From: Sphingomonadaceae bacterium 3R27C6
Lineage (GTDB): Bacteria > Pseudomonadota > Alphaproteobacteria > Sphingomonadales > Sphingomonadaceae
Direction: 5' to 3'
DNA: 64,000 nt
Assembly: GCA_005503215.1 (NCBI GenBank)
Contig: SCNS01000005.1
Span: 186,001 to 250,000 of the forward strand
Each line of letters opens with the position of its first letter. The stretch's first letter is position 1. The position numbers and the translations under genes are program-made. This document shows positions 1 to 8,833 of this stretch, one piece after another. Below the pieces are notes generated by a model. That model was not told the DNA's origin. It did no database searches and saw nothing but the letters and a program-made list of their open reading frames with translations.

Positions 1-757
1 CGCCGATGACGCGCGCGCCGGAGACGGCGAACGCGGCCGCGTCGGCGAAGATATGGTCGATCACGCGCGGCTTGTGGCCGCGCGCGGGATTGAGCGTCGT
101 TTCCGCGGCGCCCTGCAGCAACGCCGAGACGAAGCGCGGCCGCCCCATCGCGCTGAGCCCGGGGTCATCAAGCGGCGCATTGAAGTCGCCCGTCACAACA
201 AGTGGGACGCCGTCGCGGGGTAGCCAGGCGAGCAGGTCGGCAAGCTGCTCCGCGCGCACCGCCGCGGCTTCGGGTTGCCATGCGAGATGCGTCGCGACGA
301 TGTCGACCGGCCCGCTTGCGGTCTGGACGCGCACGCGGATCGCGGTGCGATAATCCGACAGCGGTTCGAGCTTGCGGCGCGCGACCTCGATCACCGGCAG
401 GCGCGTCAGGATCGCATTGCCATAGCGTTTGGGCGAACCCTCGGGCTCGGGCGCGACGAAGTGGACTTGCGGATAGCCAAGGTCGCGGGCGAGCGTGTCC
501 GCCTGATTCGGCAGGCCCTTTTTCGAATCCTCGAGCACTTCCTGCAACGCGATGACGTCGGCATCCGCTTCGCGCAGCGCCGCCACGAGCAACGCGCGCC
601 GCGCCGGCCACTGCCCGCCCGCATCGTGCCAGATGTTGAAGGTCGCGACGCTGAGGTCGCCGGCAGAACCTGTCCCGACGCGATGCGCGCAGGCCGCAAG
701 CGGCAGTGTTGCCATCGCGGTCAGCAGCGCGCGCCGGTTAAGTTCAGCTTTGAGCAT
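1..757 (-). CDS. endonuclease/exonuclease/phosphatase family lipoprotein (3' end cut off by window)
   Basis: The frame stays open from an ATG at 757 to the window edge, about 252 codons, so the C-terminus is missing. The N-terminus (MLKAELNRRALLTAMATLPL, then AACAHR) has a twin-Arg-like pair, a hydrophobic stretch and a lipobox-like LAAC, which suggests a Tat-exported or lipid-anchored protein. Family motifs follow in order: an early ATFNIWH segment, an ALQEV segment, ATHLAW, and GDFNAP near residue 190, then a VIDHIF segment. These are the metal-binding and catalytic blocks of the EEP (DNase I-like) superfamily. The substrate cannot be told; the superfamily includes nucleases and phosphodiesterases. 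It is divergent from nadB, with 72 bases between the two starts. Confidence 0.8.
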   Translation of the reverse strand, partial: MLKAELNRRALLTAMATLPLAACAHRVGTGSAGDLSVATFNIWHDAGGQWPARRALLVAALREADADVIALQEVLEDSKKGLPNQADTLARDLGYPQVHFVAPEPEGSPKRYGNAILTRLPVIEVARRKLEPLSDYRTAIRVRVQTASGPVDIVATHLAWQPEAAAVRAEQLADLLAWLPRDGVPLVVTGDFNAPLDDPGLSAMGRPRFVSALLQGAAETTLNPARGHKPRVIDHIFADAAAFAVSGARVIG

Positions 758-829
758 GTCGACAAATTCCCTTGGCCGGCGTCTTCGATCCCCCTGTCAT
801 GCGGCGCCTCGCTGTGCAACAGAGGCGTC

Positions 830-2407
830 ATGAGTGAATACGACGTCATTATCGTGGGCTCGGGCGCGGCGGGGCTGACCGCCGCGATCGCACTCGCCGA
901 TCATTGCAGGGTTCTGGTGCTCGCGAAGGGCGAGCTCACCGGCGGCTCGACCGCATGGGCGCAGGGCGGGATCGCCGCGGTGCTCGACGCGGGCGACACG
1001 TTCGAAAATCATATCGAGGACACGATGATCGCGGGCGGCGGCCTCAACCGGCGCGAAACGGTCGAGTTCGTCGTCGAAAATGCGCCGCACGCGATCGAGC
1101 GGCTCGTCGAAATGGGCGTGCCGTTCAACAAGGATGCCGAGGCGCTGCACCTGACGCGCGAGGGCGGCCATTCGCACCGCCGCATCGTCCACGTCGACGA
1201 CGCGACGGGCTGGGCGGTGCAGGCGGCGCTGCTCAAGACCGCCGAAGCGCATCCGAACATCACGTTGCTGCCGGGGCAAGCGTGCATCGACCTGATCACC
1301 GGGCGGCATGAGGAACGTTATTCGGGATCGGGGCGCGTGTGGGGCGTCTACGCGCTCGATGAAAAGACCGGCAAGGTCCGCGCGCACGTCGGCCGCGCGA
1401 CGATCCTTGCGAGTGGCGGCGCGGGGCGCGTCTATCAATTCTCGACCGCGCCGCGCGGCGCGACCGGCGACGGCATCGCGATGGCGTGGCGCGCGGGCGC
1501 GCGCGTCTCGAACATGGAGATGATGCAGTTCCACCCGACCTGCCTCTATAATCTCGACGTCAAGAATTTCCTGATCACCGAGGCGGTGCGCGGCGAGGGC
1601 GGAATCCTGAAGCATCCCGTCACCGGCCACCGTTACATGCCCGATTATGACGCGCGCGCCGAACTCGCGCCGCGCGATGTCGTGGCGCGCGCGAACGACG
1701 ACCAGATCAAGCGCTCTGGGCTCGACTATGTCCACCTCGACATCAGCCACCAGAACCCCGATTTCGTCGCGGGGCATTTCCCGAACATCTATGAAAAGCT
1801 GCTGACGCTTGGCATCGACATGACGAAGCAGCCGATCCCCGTCGTGCCCGCGCAGCATTATACGTGCGGCGGGGTGCTGATCGACCTCGACGGGCGCACC
1901 GACCTGCCGGGGCTTTATGCGGCGGGCGAGTGCACCGAAAGCGGGCTGCACGGCGCCAATCGTCTGGCATCGAACTCGCTGCTCGAATGCTTCGTGTTCG
2001 GCGAGGCGGCGGCGAAGCATATCATCGAGAGCTGGGACCAGCTCGCCGCGCCGCCGGCGATCCGGCCGTGGGACGCGAGCCGCGTCACCGATTCGGACGA
2101 AGAGGTCGTCATCAAGCAGAACTGGACCGAGATCCGCCGCTTCATGTGGAATTATGTCGGCATCGTGCGCACGACCAAGCGCCTCGAACGCGCGCGGCAC
2201 CGCATCGACATGATGACGCACGAGGTCGAGGATTATTACGGCCATTTCCGCGTCACCACCGACCTGATCGAGCTGCGCAACCTGCTGCAATGCGCCGAGC
2301 TGATCGTGCGCAGCGCGCTCCACCGCAAGGAAAGCCGCGGGCTGCATTATACGCTCGATTATCCCGACCTGCTGCCGCAGGCGCTCGATACAGTGCTGGT
2401 GCCGTGA
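830..2407 (+). CDS. nadB: L-aspartate oxidase
   Basis: FAD enzyme that oxidises L-aspartate to iminoaspartate, the first step of de novo NAD synthesis in the cytosol. The protein is 525 aa, close to the usual 530-540. An FAD-binding GSGAAGLTAAI sits at residues 10-20, followed by the GGSTAWAQGGIAA block typical of the fumarate reductase/NadB family, the active-site REGGHSHRRIVH segment, and a C-terminal GLYAAGE FAD contact. The longer open frame upstream has no family similarity; the ATG at 830 directly precedes the dinucleotide fold, so it was chosen. No nadA or nadC lies beside it in this window. The next gene begins four bases after the stop. Confidence 0.95.
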   Translation: MSEYDVIIVGSGAAGLTAAIALADHCRVLVLAKGELTGGSTAWAQGGIAAVLDAGDTFENHIEDTMIAGGGLNRRETVEFVVENAPHAIERLVEMGVPFNKDAEALHLTREGGHSHRRIVHVDDATGWAVQAALLKTAEAHPNITLLPGQACIDLITGRHEERYSGSGRVWGVYALDEKTGKVRAHVGRATILASGGAGRVYQFSTAPRGATGDGIAMAWRAGARVSNMEMMQFHPTCLYNLDVKNFLITEAVRGEGGILKHPVTGHRYMPDYDARAELAPRDVVARANDDQIKRSGLDYVHLDISHQNPDFVAGHFPNIYEKLLTLGIDMTKQPIPVVPAQHYTCGGVLIDLDGRTDLPGLYAAGECTESGLHGANRLASNSLLECFVFGEAAAKHIIESWDQLAAPPAIRPWDASRVTDSDEEVVIKQNWTEIRRFMWNYVGIVRTTKRLERARHRIDMMTHEVEDYYGHFRVTTDLIELRNLLQCAELIVRSALHRKESRGLHYTLDYPDLLPQALDTVLVP

Positions 2408-2410
2408 TCG

Positions 2411-3190
2411 GTGGCTAAAGGGTCGCGGACGAAGCTTCCGCCGCCCTATCTGCGGCGCGTGTGGATGCGCGAGCCCGCCCCCGACGCGGACAAGCCCGCG
2501 CTCGATTGCGACCATTACCCCTTCAACATCCCGCTGTTCGCCGACCCGGCGTTCGAAATCCGGTTCGAGCGGCCGGTCACGATATTGGTGGGCGAAAATG
2601 GATCGGGCAAATCGACCCTGCTCGAAGCCATCGCGGTGCTCGCCGGGTTCAGCGAGGGCGGGGGCGGCTATGGCCATAGGGCCGTCGAGCGGTCGGACAT
2701 TTCGGGCAGTGATGGCGGCCTATTAGCCGATGCCCTGCGCGCCGCGTGGCTCCCCAAGGTCGGCAAAGGCTTCTTTTTTCGCGCCGAAACCTTCTTCACG
2801 CTGGCGCGCTACGTCGATCAGGCGGCCTATGACGTTGGCGCGGGGCGGCCCGATTATCTGTCTTGGTCGCACGGCGAAGGATTTCTGGGTTTTTTCGAAG
2901 AGCGTGCCGATCAGCAGGGCATCTATATTTTCGACGAACCCGAATCGGCGCTGTCACCGTCGCGCCAGTTCGAATTCCTCAAGCTGCTTCGCCGCATCCA
3001 GCGCGCCAACAACAGCCAGGTCATCATGGCAACGCATTCGCCGATCCTGATGGCGCTGCCCGACGCGGACCTGCGGCAGATCAGCCCGCTCGGGATCGAG
3101 CCGGTCCAGCTCGAAGACACGGCGCACTACCGGCTCTATCGCGAATTCATGCTCTATCCGCGCGAGACGGTGGAGGCGATGATCGAATAG
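2411..3190 (+). CDS. AAA-family ATPase, small ABC/SMC-like
   Basis: 259-aa protein with a GTG start four bases after nadB, so probably co-transcribed. Walker A is GENGSGKST at residues 61-69, inside a VTILVGENGSGKSTLLEAIA context. A signature-like LSWSHGEG lies mid-protein, and a Walker B IYIFDEPESALSP follows. A late ATHSPILMALPDA holds the switch histidine. This is the architecture of standalone AAA ATPases of the ABC-ATPase/OLD-like type. No membrane segment is seen. The role is unknown; related genes often lie near housekeeping loci rather than transporters. The link to NAD synthesis is only positional. Confidence 0.85.
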   Translation: MAKGSRTKLPPPYLRRVWMREPAPDADKPALDCDHYPFNIPLFADPAFEIRFERPVTILVGENGSGKSTLLEAIAVLAGFSEGGGGYGHRAVERSDISGSDGGLLADALRAAWLPKVGKGFFFRAETFFTLARYVDQAAYDVGAGRPDYLSWSHGEGFLGFFEERADQQGIYIFDEPESALSPSRQFEFLKLLRRIQRANNSQVIMATHSPILMALPDADLRQISPLGIEPVQLEDTAHYRLYREFMLYPRETVEAMIE

Positions 3191-3193
3191 GCG

Positions 3194-3439
3194 TCAGCCG
3201 CCGACGCCGAGCAGTCGTCCGACAAAAATCAGCACGATCGCGCCGATGACCGAGGCGAGGCAGCCCGCGCGGCTGAAGTCGCCGCGGCCGCGCGAAGTCG
3301 CGAGGCCCGCGAGGAGCGAGCCGCCGATGCCGAGCAGGATCGTCGCGATCCACCCCATCTCGACCGCGCCGGGATAGAAGAAGCGCGCGAGCGCGCCGAT
3401 GACGAGGCCCGAGATGATCGCGCCGATGATGTTGATCAT
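3194..3439 (-). CDS. GlsB/YeaQ/YmgE family small membrane protein
   Basis: 81-aa hydrophobic protein with three predicted membrane segments and the GAIISGLVIGALARFFYPG N-terminus characteristic of the transglycosylase-associated (GlsB/YeaQ/YmgE) family. Members are small inner-membrane proteins induced by stress; their biochemical role is unclear. Its start overlaps the stop of the upstream M20 amidohydrolase gene by ATGA (3436-3439), which implies translational coupling and a shared transcript. The stop faces the end of the AAA ATPase gene, so the two converge with almost no gap. Confidence 0.85.
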   Translation of the reverse strand: MINIIGAIISGLVIGALARFFYPGAVEMGWIATILLGIGGSLLAGLATSRGRGDFSRAGCLASVIGAIVLIFVGRLLGVGG

Positions 3440-4641
3440 GCGTTGAATCCTTCATTGAGAAAGCGCTCGGCGAGCGCGGCGTGCAGGGCGGCGCCGCGCG
3501 CCATCACGCTCTCGTCGAGCACCATATGGTTCGAGTGGAGCCCGCAGCATTGGCGCCAGTCGCTGCCCGCCTCGCTCGCGCCGAGCCAGAACATCGCGCC
3601 CGGGACCTTTTCGAGGACGTAGGAAAAATCCTCGGCGCCCATCACGGGATTATCCATCGTCAGCCAGGCTTGCTCGCCGAACGTCTCCTCGACCACCGAC
3701 TGGCCGAAGCTCACCGCGCGGGCGTCGCAGATGGTGACGGGGAAGCCCTCCTCGATCGTCACCTCGGCGGTGCAGCCATGCGCCTCGGCGATCGCGGGGG
3801 CGAGGCGCCTCAGCTCGCGGGCGACCATCGCGCGGCGTTCGGGCGACAGCGTGCGGATCGTGCCGAGCATCTCGGCGGTCTCGGGGATGATATTGTTCGT
3901 CGTGCCCGCGGCGATCTTCGCAATCGTGACGACCGCGGGGTCGAAGACCGAGATGCGGCGCGTGACCATCGTCTGGATCGCGGTGACGATCGCGCAGGCA
4001 ACGGGGATCGGGTCGATGCTGTCGTGCGGCATCGAGGCATGGCCGCCCGCGCCCTTTACGCTGATCGAGAGGACATCGGACGAGGCGAGCAGCGGCCCCG
4101 CGCGCCCCGCGAAAATGCCGTGCGGCGCGTTGGGCATGATGTGGAGCGCGAAAGCCGCGTCGGGCAGCGGGTCGATGATCCCGTCGTCGAGCATGAAGCG
4201 CGCGCCATGATGCCCTTCTTCGCCCGGCTGGAACATGAACATCACCGTGCCGGGCAGGCGGTCGCGCGCGGCGCACAGCAGCTTCGCCGCGCCGACGAGC
4301 ATCGCGACATGCGTGTCGTGCCCGCACGCATGCATCGCGCCGGCGATCTCGGAGGTGAAATCGAGCCCGGTGTCTTCGAGCAAAGGCAGTGCATCCATGT
4401 CGCCGCGGAGCAGCACGGTGCGCCCGTTGGCGGGGCCGCGCAGGATCGCGATCAGGCCCGTGGTCGACGGCCCCTCGCGAAATTCAAGCGGCAGCCCCGC
4501 GAGCGCATCCTTGATCTTCGCGAGCGTCTTCGGGTTTTGCAGCCCGAGTTCGGGCTCGCGATGGATCGCGCGGCGGAGGTCGACGAGGTCGGAGAGGAGG
4601 GTTTCGGCCTCGGCGGGCCAGCTATTGCCGGAAAGGGTCAT
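3436..4641 (-). CDS. M20-family amidohydrolase / metallopeptidase
   Basis: 401-aa zinc-dependent hydrolase of the M20D type, which cleaves acyl or aminoacyl amides (hippurate, N-acetyl amino acids, indole-acetyl amino acids). Seen in order: LRRAIHREPELG near the N-terminus, GDMDALPLLE, HACGHDTHVAM (metal ligands), FQPGEEGHHGA (catalytic Glu), a GGHASMPHDSIDPI dimerisation-domain segment, and a late NPVMGAEDFSY. The ATG at 4641 was preferred over an in-frame extension to 4773, because that extension is unlike the family. No signal peptide, so cytoplasmic. It is coupled to the small GlsB-like gene. The substrate is not predictable from sequence. Confidence 0.9.
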   Translation of the reverse strand: MTLSGNSWPAEAETLLSDLVDLRRAIHREPELGLQNPKTLAKIKDALAGLPLEFREGPSTTGLIAILRGPANGRTVLLRGDMDALPLLEDTGLDFTSEIAGAMHACGHDTHVAMLVGAAKLLCAARDRLPGTVMFMFQPGEEGHHGARFMLDDGIIDPLPDAAFALHIMPNAPHGIFAGRAGPLLASSDVLSISVKGAGGHASMPHDSIDPIPVACAIVTAIQTMVTRRISVFDPAVVTIAKIAAGTTNNIIPETAEMLGTIRTLSPERRAMVARELRRLAPAIAEAHGCTAEVTIEEGFPVTICDARAVSFGQSVVEETFGEQAWLTMDNPVMGAEDFSYVLEKVPGAMFWLGASEAGSDWRQCCGLHSNHMVLDESVMARGAALHAALAERFLNEGFNA

Positions 4642-4669
4642 GTCTCTGCTCCGTGCTGTCTTTGCGAAA

Positions 4670-5209
4670 CTACAGGCGTTCGATGTGCGAAGGGGGAACG
4701 TGATCGGTGAGCCACACGCCGTTTCCCGCCAGCCGGAATTCCTTGCCGGCTTGGGAAAGAGCGTCCGCCGCAATTCTGAGGATCACCGGCTTGCCCCGGC
4801 GCGCTCCAACGATCTTGGCGGTATTCTCGTCGGGGGACAAATGAACATGGTGCCGTGCCATCGGTTTCAGCCCTTCGGATAATATCGCCTGTAGGAAACG
4901 TTCGACCGTTCCGTGAAACAGGAACTCGGGTGGCGTGGCGCGCGGCCAGTCGAGATCGACTGCAATCGAATGCCCTTGTCGCGCCCGTATCAAGCTGCCG
5001 TCTGCTGATATTTCGAAGCGATTCTTGTCGCTTCCCTCGACAACCCGAAGGAGATCACTGTGCTCATGTGGGAGTTTGGCCGCGAACAGGGCGTCCAAGA
5101 TCGCAACGCATTCAGCCCATCCACTGGGATCTAGCGTTAAATTTCCCGCTGTTGGATTGTGACGCAGCCAGTAGGATAGCGACTTAGAAATCTGACGATC
5201 ATCGGCCAT
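4670..5209 (-). CDS. kptA: RNA 2'-phosphotransferase (KptA/Tpt1 family)
   Basis: 179-aa homologue of yeast Tpt1, which transfers an internal RNA 2'-phosphate to NAD+, giving ADP-ribose 1'',2''-cyclic phosphate and repaired RNA. The key family blocks are visible: SYWLRHNP with the Arg-His pair near the N-terminus, RARQGHS, FHGT, VHLSPDENTA and NGVWLTDHVPP, which together form the NAD and 2'-phosphate site. The ATG at 5209 puts MADDRQISKSLSYWLRH at the N-terminus, as usual for the family; an ATG at 5251 is also in frame. No Shine-Dalgarno is evident. Codon use is more AT-rich than in the flanking genes, which suggests transfer. It begins head-to-head with an unknown gene, 22 bases apart. Confidence 0.9.
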   Translation of the reverse strand: MADDRQISKSLSYWLRHNPTAGNLTLDPSGWAECVAILDALFAAKLPHEHSDLLRVVEGSDKNRFEISADGSLIRARQGHSIAVDLDWPRATPPEFLFHGTVERFLQAILSEGLKPMARHHVHLSPDENTAKIVGARRGKPVILRIAADALSQAGKEFRLAGNGVWLTDHVPPSHIERL

Positions 5210-5231
5210 GGCCGAAACTTGGGGGAGTTCC

Positions 5232-5876
5232 GTGCCGGACGCAATCCACATTCATGAGGACGACTGGGGTATGCGGAGCCTCTATCCTATCGCAGCCGAG
5301 CCAGAAGTAGAGCGCGATCTCGCCGAATCGATTGCGGCGAGCGAAAAAAAATTGCACCCGAGTGGCTTTGGTTGGACCGCGATACATATGATCGCAGAGC
5401 CTTCGGTGGATTATCGCGAACTGAATCTGCTCTTGGCGGACGCCGCTGAGAAGCTTTCTGCGATCATGCCGCGCGTAAAACGATTCGCTGCCACGATTGG
5501 CGCACATATTGGCACTTTGGAAAAGGACCCCTATGGTTCCTATGAAAATGACGCTTGGTGTTTCGGCTTCGACGCCAAGTGCTTCATTAAGCTCGAACCC
5601 GAAGGCGATTTTGTAAAAGGCATCTGGTACGATTTTACGTCGAGCGATCCGCAAGCTGAACAAGCGATGCGTCACGCATTCGACGTCGTCAACGGTCTCG
5701 TTCCGAGCCTTCTCGTCGACTATCATCAGGATGCGCAGGGTCCGCTAGGCGACCCGGAGTTTCTTGATCACTATTTTGCCGAGCACCGGGAACGGCGGAT
5801 CGCCGTCGCCAAGGCTGTAGAAGAGTATAGGCAGTCTTCCGAACCCAAACCCTGGTGGAAGCGTCTGTTTAGCTGA
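5232..5876 (+). CDS. hypothetical protein, 214 aa, divergent from kptA
   Basis: Family not recognised. The protein is acidic and apparently soluble, with no signal peptide or membrane segment. It begins with PDAIHIHEDDWG and ends in a tryptophan/basic tail (KPWWKRLFS). A GTG at 5232 preceded by a strong GGGGAG (5221-5226) is the better start. An ATG at 5208 is also in frame, but it shares the CCATGG palindrome with the kptA start and lacks a ribosome site. Like kptA it is less GC-rich than the rest of the window. Possibly it arrived with kptA. Confidence 0.65.
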   Translation: MPDAIHIHEDDWGMRSLYPIAAEPEVERDLAESIAASEKKLHPSGFGWTAIHMIAEPSVDYRELNLLLADAAEKLSAIMPRVKRFAATIGAHIGTLEKDPYGSYENDAWCFGFDAKCFIKLEPEGDFVKGIWYDFTSSDPQAEQAMRHAFDVVNGLVPSLLVDYHQDAQGPLGDPEFLDHYFAEHRERRIAVAKAVEEYRQSSEPKPWWKRLFS

Positions 5877-5905
5877 GGCCGAAGCGGCGGGTACGGGAAG
5901 CGCGG

Positions 5906-7078
5906 CTAACGCCCCCCGAACAACTGCCGCCCGGCGAGGTCGAGCATGATTTCCTCGCTGCCGCCGCCGATCGCGTTGACGCGGACTTCGCGGTAGATGC
6001 GTTCGACCTTGCTGCCGGTGATATAGCTCGCGCCGCCGAGGACCTGCGCGGCCTCGCGCGCCACGCTTTCCAGCATGCGCGTCGCTTGTACCTTGAGCAT
6101 CGCGAAGTCGGCGGGGCGGTCCTTGCCGTTTTTGACCTGCCAGGCGGCGAGGTCGACCCACGCCTGCGTCGCTTCGATCTGGCGTTCCATGTCGGCGAGC
6201 TTGATGCGGATCGACTGGTGGCCGACGAGCGGTTTGCCGAAGGTCTCGCGGTTCTGCGCCCATTCGGCGGCCTCGGCCATCGCGACGCGCGCATAGGCGC
6301 AGCAGCCCATCGCCATGCCGAGCCGCTCGCTGTTGAAATTGCGCATGATGCCGATGAAGCCGGCATTCTCCTGGCCGATCAGGTTTTCTGCCGGGACGCG
6401 GACGCCATCGAAATGGATCGCGGCGGTGTCGCTGCAGCGCCAGCCCATCTTGTCGAGGCGCGTACGCTCGACGCCGGGGCTGTCCATGTCGATCAGCAGC
6501 AGCGAGATACCCGCGGCGCCCGGCCCGCCGGTGCGCACTGCGCAGGTCAGCCAGTCGGCGCGCATGCCGCTGGTGATGAACATCTTGCCGCCGTTGACGA
6601 CATAATCGTCGCCGTCCCTGACGGCGGTGGTCTTGAGGTTCGCGACGTCGCTGCCGCCGCCCGCCTCGGTGATGCCGAGCGCGATGATCTTTTCGCCCGC
6701 GAGCACGGGTGGGGCGATTCGCTGTTTCAACTCTTCGGAACCGAGTGCGAGGACCGGGGGCAGGCCGATGCCGTGCGTCATCAGCGAGGCGCCGAGGCCC
6801 CCCGCGCCGACCGCGGCGAGTTCTTCGGTGAGAACCAGCCCGTGGAAATTGTCGAAGCCCTCGCTGTGCCCGCCATATTGTTCGGGATAGCGGAGGCCAA
6901 GAATGCCAGCGTCGGCGGCTTTCTTGTGGAGCTCGCGCGGCAGCTCGCCTTCGGCCTCCCAGCGGTCGATGTGCGGCGCGATCTCGCGCGCGACGAAGCG
7001 GCGGACGCTCTGCGCCAGCGCCTCGTGGGTTTCGTCATAATAGGGCGATCTTGCGCGCCAGTCATCGAAGGCTGTCAT
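5906..7078 (-). CDS. acyl-CoA dehydrogenase
   Basis: 390-aa FAD-dependent dehydrogenase that introduces the alpha-beta double bond into acyl-CoA. Visible landmarks are a helical N-terminal domain (SVRRFVAREIAPHIDRWEAEG), the middle beta-domain blocks ALGITEAGGGSDVANLKT and NGGKMFITSGMRADW, and a C-terminal helical domain with YREVRVNAIGGGSEEIM in the position of the usual yeGT-EI motif. No electron-transfer flavoprotein genes are adjacent. It is divergent from the dipeptidase gene with a 78-base gap. Substrate chain length cannot be read from sequence. Confidence 0.92.
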   Translation of the reverse strand: MTAFDDWRARSPYYDETHEALAQSVRRFVAREIAPHIDRWEAEGELPRELHKKAADAGILGLRYPEQYGGHSEGFDNFHGLVLTEELAAVGAGGLGASLMTHGIGLPPVLALGSEELKQRIAPPVLAGEKIIALGITEAGGGSDVANLKTTAVRDGDDYVVNGGKMFITSGMRADWLTCAVRTGGPGAAGISLLLIDMDSPGVERTRLDKMGWRCSDTAAIHFDGVRVPAENLIGQENAGFIGIMRNFNSERLGMAMGCCAYARVAMAEAAEWAQNRETFGKPLVGHQSIRIKLADMERQIEATQAWVDLAAWQVKNGKDRPADFAMLKVQATRMLESVAREAAQVLGGASYITGSKVERIYREVRVNAIGGGSEEIMLDLAGRQLFGGR

Positions 7079-7156
7079 GGCGCGATGCTGCGCGGCGTTG
7101 ACGTTCCCGTCAAGTCGGGCTTGCGCCCTCCGCTCAACGACTTAAGGTCGCGCGCC

Positions 7157-8428
7157 ATGAACAAATCGCACCTGCTCGCCGGCCTCGCCGCATTCGCCCT
7201 GATCTCCACCCCCGCCATGGCACAGAAGTCGCCCGAGGCGGTTGCCGAAGCCGCGCTCAAGAAGGCGCCGGTGTTCGACGGGCACAATGACGTGCCGTGG
7301 GCGCTGCGCGGGCGCCTCGACAATATGATCAACGGCTTCGATTTCCAGGACACGACCGACACCGCGAAGCCCGACGCGACCCCGCCCGAAATCGCGATGC
7401 ACACCGACCTGATGCGGCTGCGCAAGGGCCATGTCGGCGCGCAATTCTGGTCGGTCTATGTGCCGAGCAATCCGAACGAGCAGCTGGCGGTGCAGCAGAC
7501 GATCGAGCAGATCGACGTGATGAAGCGGCTGGTCGCGCGCTACCCGAACGACCTCGCGCTCGCCTCGACCTCGGCCGAGCTCGAAAAGGCGATGAAGGCG
7601 GGCAAGGTTGCCGGGATGCTCGGCATGGAGGGCGGCCATTCGATCGGCTCGTCGCTCGCGGTGCTGCGCCAGATGTACGACCTTGGCGCGCGCTATATGA
7701 CGCTCACCCATTCGAAGAATTTGAGCTGGGCCGACGCCGCGACCGACGCGCCCGCGCACGACGGGCTGACCGATTTCGGCCGCCAGGTCGTTCGCGAAAT
7801 GAACCGCATCGGGATGATCGTCGATCTGAGCCACGTCAGCGAAGCGACGATGAAGGATGCGCTCGAAACCTCGCACGCGCCGGTGATGTTCAGCCATTCG
7901 GGCGTGCGCGCGGTGAATCCGCATCCGCGCAACGTCCCCGACAGCGTGCTGCCCGCGGTAAAGGCCAACGGCGGGATCGTGATGATCGTGCTGCTGCCGG
8001 GCTTCCTCGACGCCGATGTCCGCGCGCAGGGTCTCGCGCGCTCCGCCGAGCAGGCGCGGCTGAAGGCGATGTATCCGGGCGATCCGGCGGCGGAAAAGGC
8101 GGCGCTCAAGGCTTGGGACGCGGCCAATCCGATGCCGACGACCAGTGTCGCCAAGGTCGCCGAGCATATCGATCATCTCAAAAAGACGATCGGGGTCGAT
8201 CATATCGGGCTCGGCGGCGATTATGACGGGATGGATTCGGCGCCGGTCGGCATGGAGGATGTGTCGGGATATCCCGCGCTGTTCACCGAACTGGCGAAGC
8301 GCGGTTATTCGCAGGTCGATCTCGAGAAGATCGCGAGCGGCAACATGCTGCGCGTGCTGAAGGCGGTCGAGGCCTATGCGGCGAGCCAGAAGGGCCAGCC
8401 GCCGATCGAGACGCCGGTCGCGAAATAA
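7157..8428 (+). CDS. membrane/renal-type dipeptidase (peptidase family M19), secreted
   Basis: 423-aa zinc dipeptidase with an N-terminal Sec signal peptide (MNKSHLLAGLAAFALISTPAMAQ, cut after AMA), so periplasmic. Family M19 metal ligands are present: DGHNDVPW near residue 35, the bridging Glu in GMEGGHSIG, DLSHVSE and MFSHSG, with a late HIGLGGDYDGM segment. The start at 7157 was chosen because the signal peptide begins there; a much longer open frame upstream lies antisense to the acyl-CoA dehydrogenase. It probably hydrolyses dipeptides, including D-containing ones. No obvious operon partner. Confidence 0.92.
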   Translation: MNKSHLLAGLAAFALISTPAMAQKSPEAVAEAALKKAPVFDGHNDVPWALRGRLDNMINGFDFQDTTDTAKPDATPPEIAMHTDLMRLRKGHVGAQFWSVYVPSNPNEQLAVQQTIEQIDVMKRLVARYPNDLALASTSAELEKAMKAGKVAGMLGMEGGHSIGSSLAVLRQMYDLGARYMTLTHSKNLSWADAATDAPAHDGLTDFGRQVVREMNRIGMIVDLSHVSEATMKDALETSHAPVMFSHSGVRAVNPHPRNVPDSVLPAVKANGGIVMIVLLPGFLDADVRAQGLARSAEQARLKAMYPGDPAAEKAALKAWDAANPMPTTSVAKVAEHIDHLKKTIGVDHIGLGGDYDGMDSAPVGMEDVSGYPALFTELAKRGYSQVDLEKIASGNMLRVLKAVEAYAASQKGQPPIETPVAK

Positions 8429-8431
8429 GGG

Positions 8432-8833
8432 CTAGGGGCGGCGGCGAAACGGCCAGTCGGTCGCGCCGCTCGCCCACAGCGCCCACCAGATGATGAGCGG
8501 CTGCGCGGCAAGGCGCGGGCCATGATACCACCAGCTCAAAGTCTCACCGCCGATCGCGATATTGGCGAGCGCGTGGTGGAAGTTCGCGGGCCAGACGCAG
8601 AGCGCATAGAGCGCGAGGCCCCAGCCGGCCGCCTTGCGCGTCGCCGGGACCATCAACCCGACCGCGCCCACGATCTCGGCGATGCCGGTCGCCGCGACGA
8701 CCAGCCCCGGCTGCGGCACCCACGGCGGCGTGATCGCGAGGAAGGGCGCGGGCACCGCAAGGTGGCGGTAGCCCGCATAGCCATAAGCAAGCGCGAGCAG
8801 CCAGCGCAGTGCCGTGCGGACCGGCGCGTTCAA
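8432..8833 (-). CDS. DoxX-like small membrane protein
   Basis: 133 aa with four predicted membrane helices, including AATGIAEIVGAVGLMVPATR, a pattern typical of DoxX/DoxD-like proteins. The start is a TTG at 8833 that overlaps the TGA of the upstream fprA-like gene (8830-8832), so translation is likely coupled. There is no alternative ATG. The function in this family is mostly undefined; association with redox enzymes is common, and here it follows a ferredoxin-NADP reductase. It converges with the dipeptidase gene three bases away. Confidence 0.75.
   Translation of the reverse strand: MNAPVRTALRWLLALAYGYAGYRHLAVPAPFLAITPPWVPQPGLVVAATGIAEIVGAVGLMVPATRKAAGWGLALYALCVWPANFHHALANIAIGGETLSWWYHGPRLAAQPLIIWWALWASGATDWPFRRRP

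Noticed and set aside
797..2677. 626-codon open frame antisense to nadB
   Set aside because: Arg/Asp/His-rich product without motifs, exactly antisense to a clear nadB; a product of high GC and codon bias.
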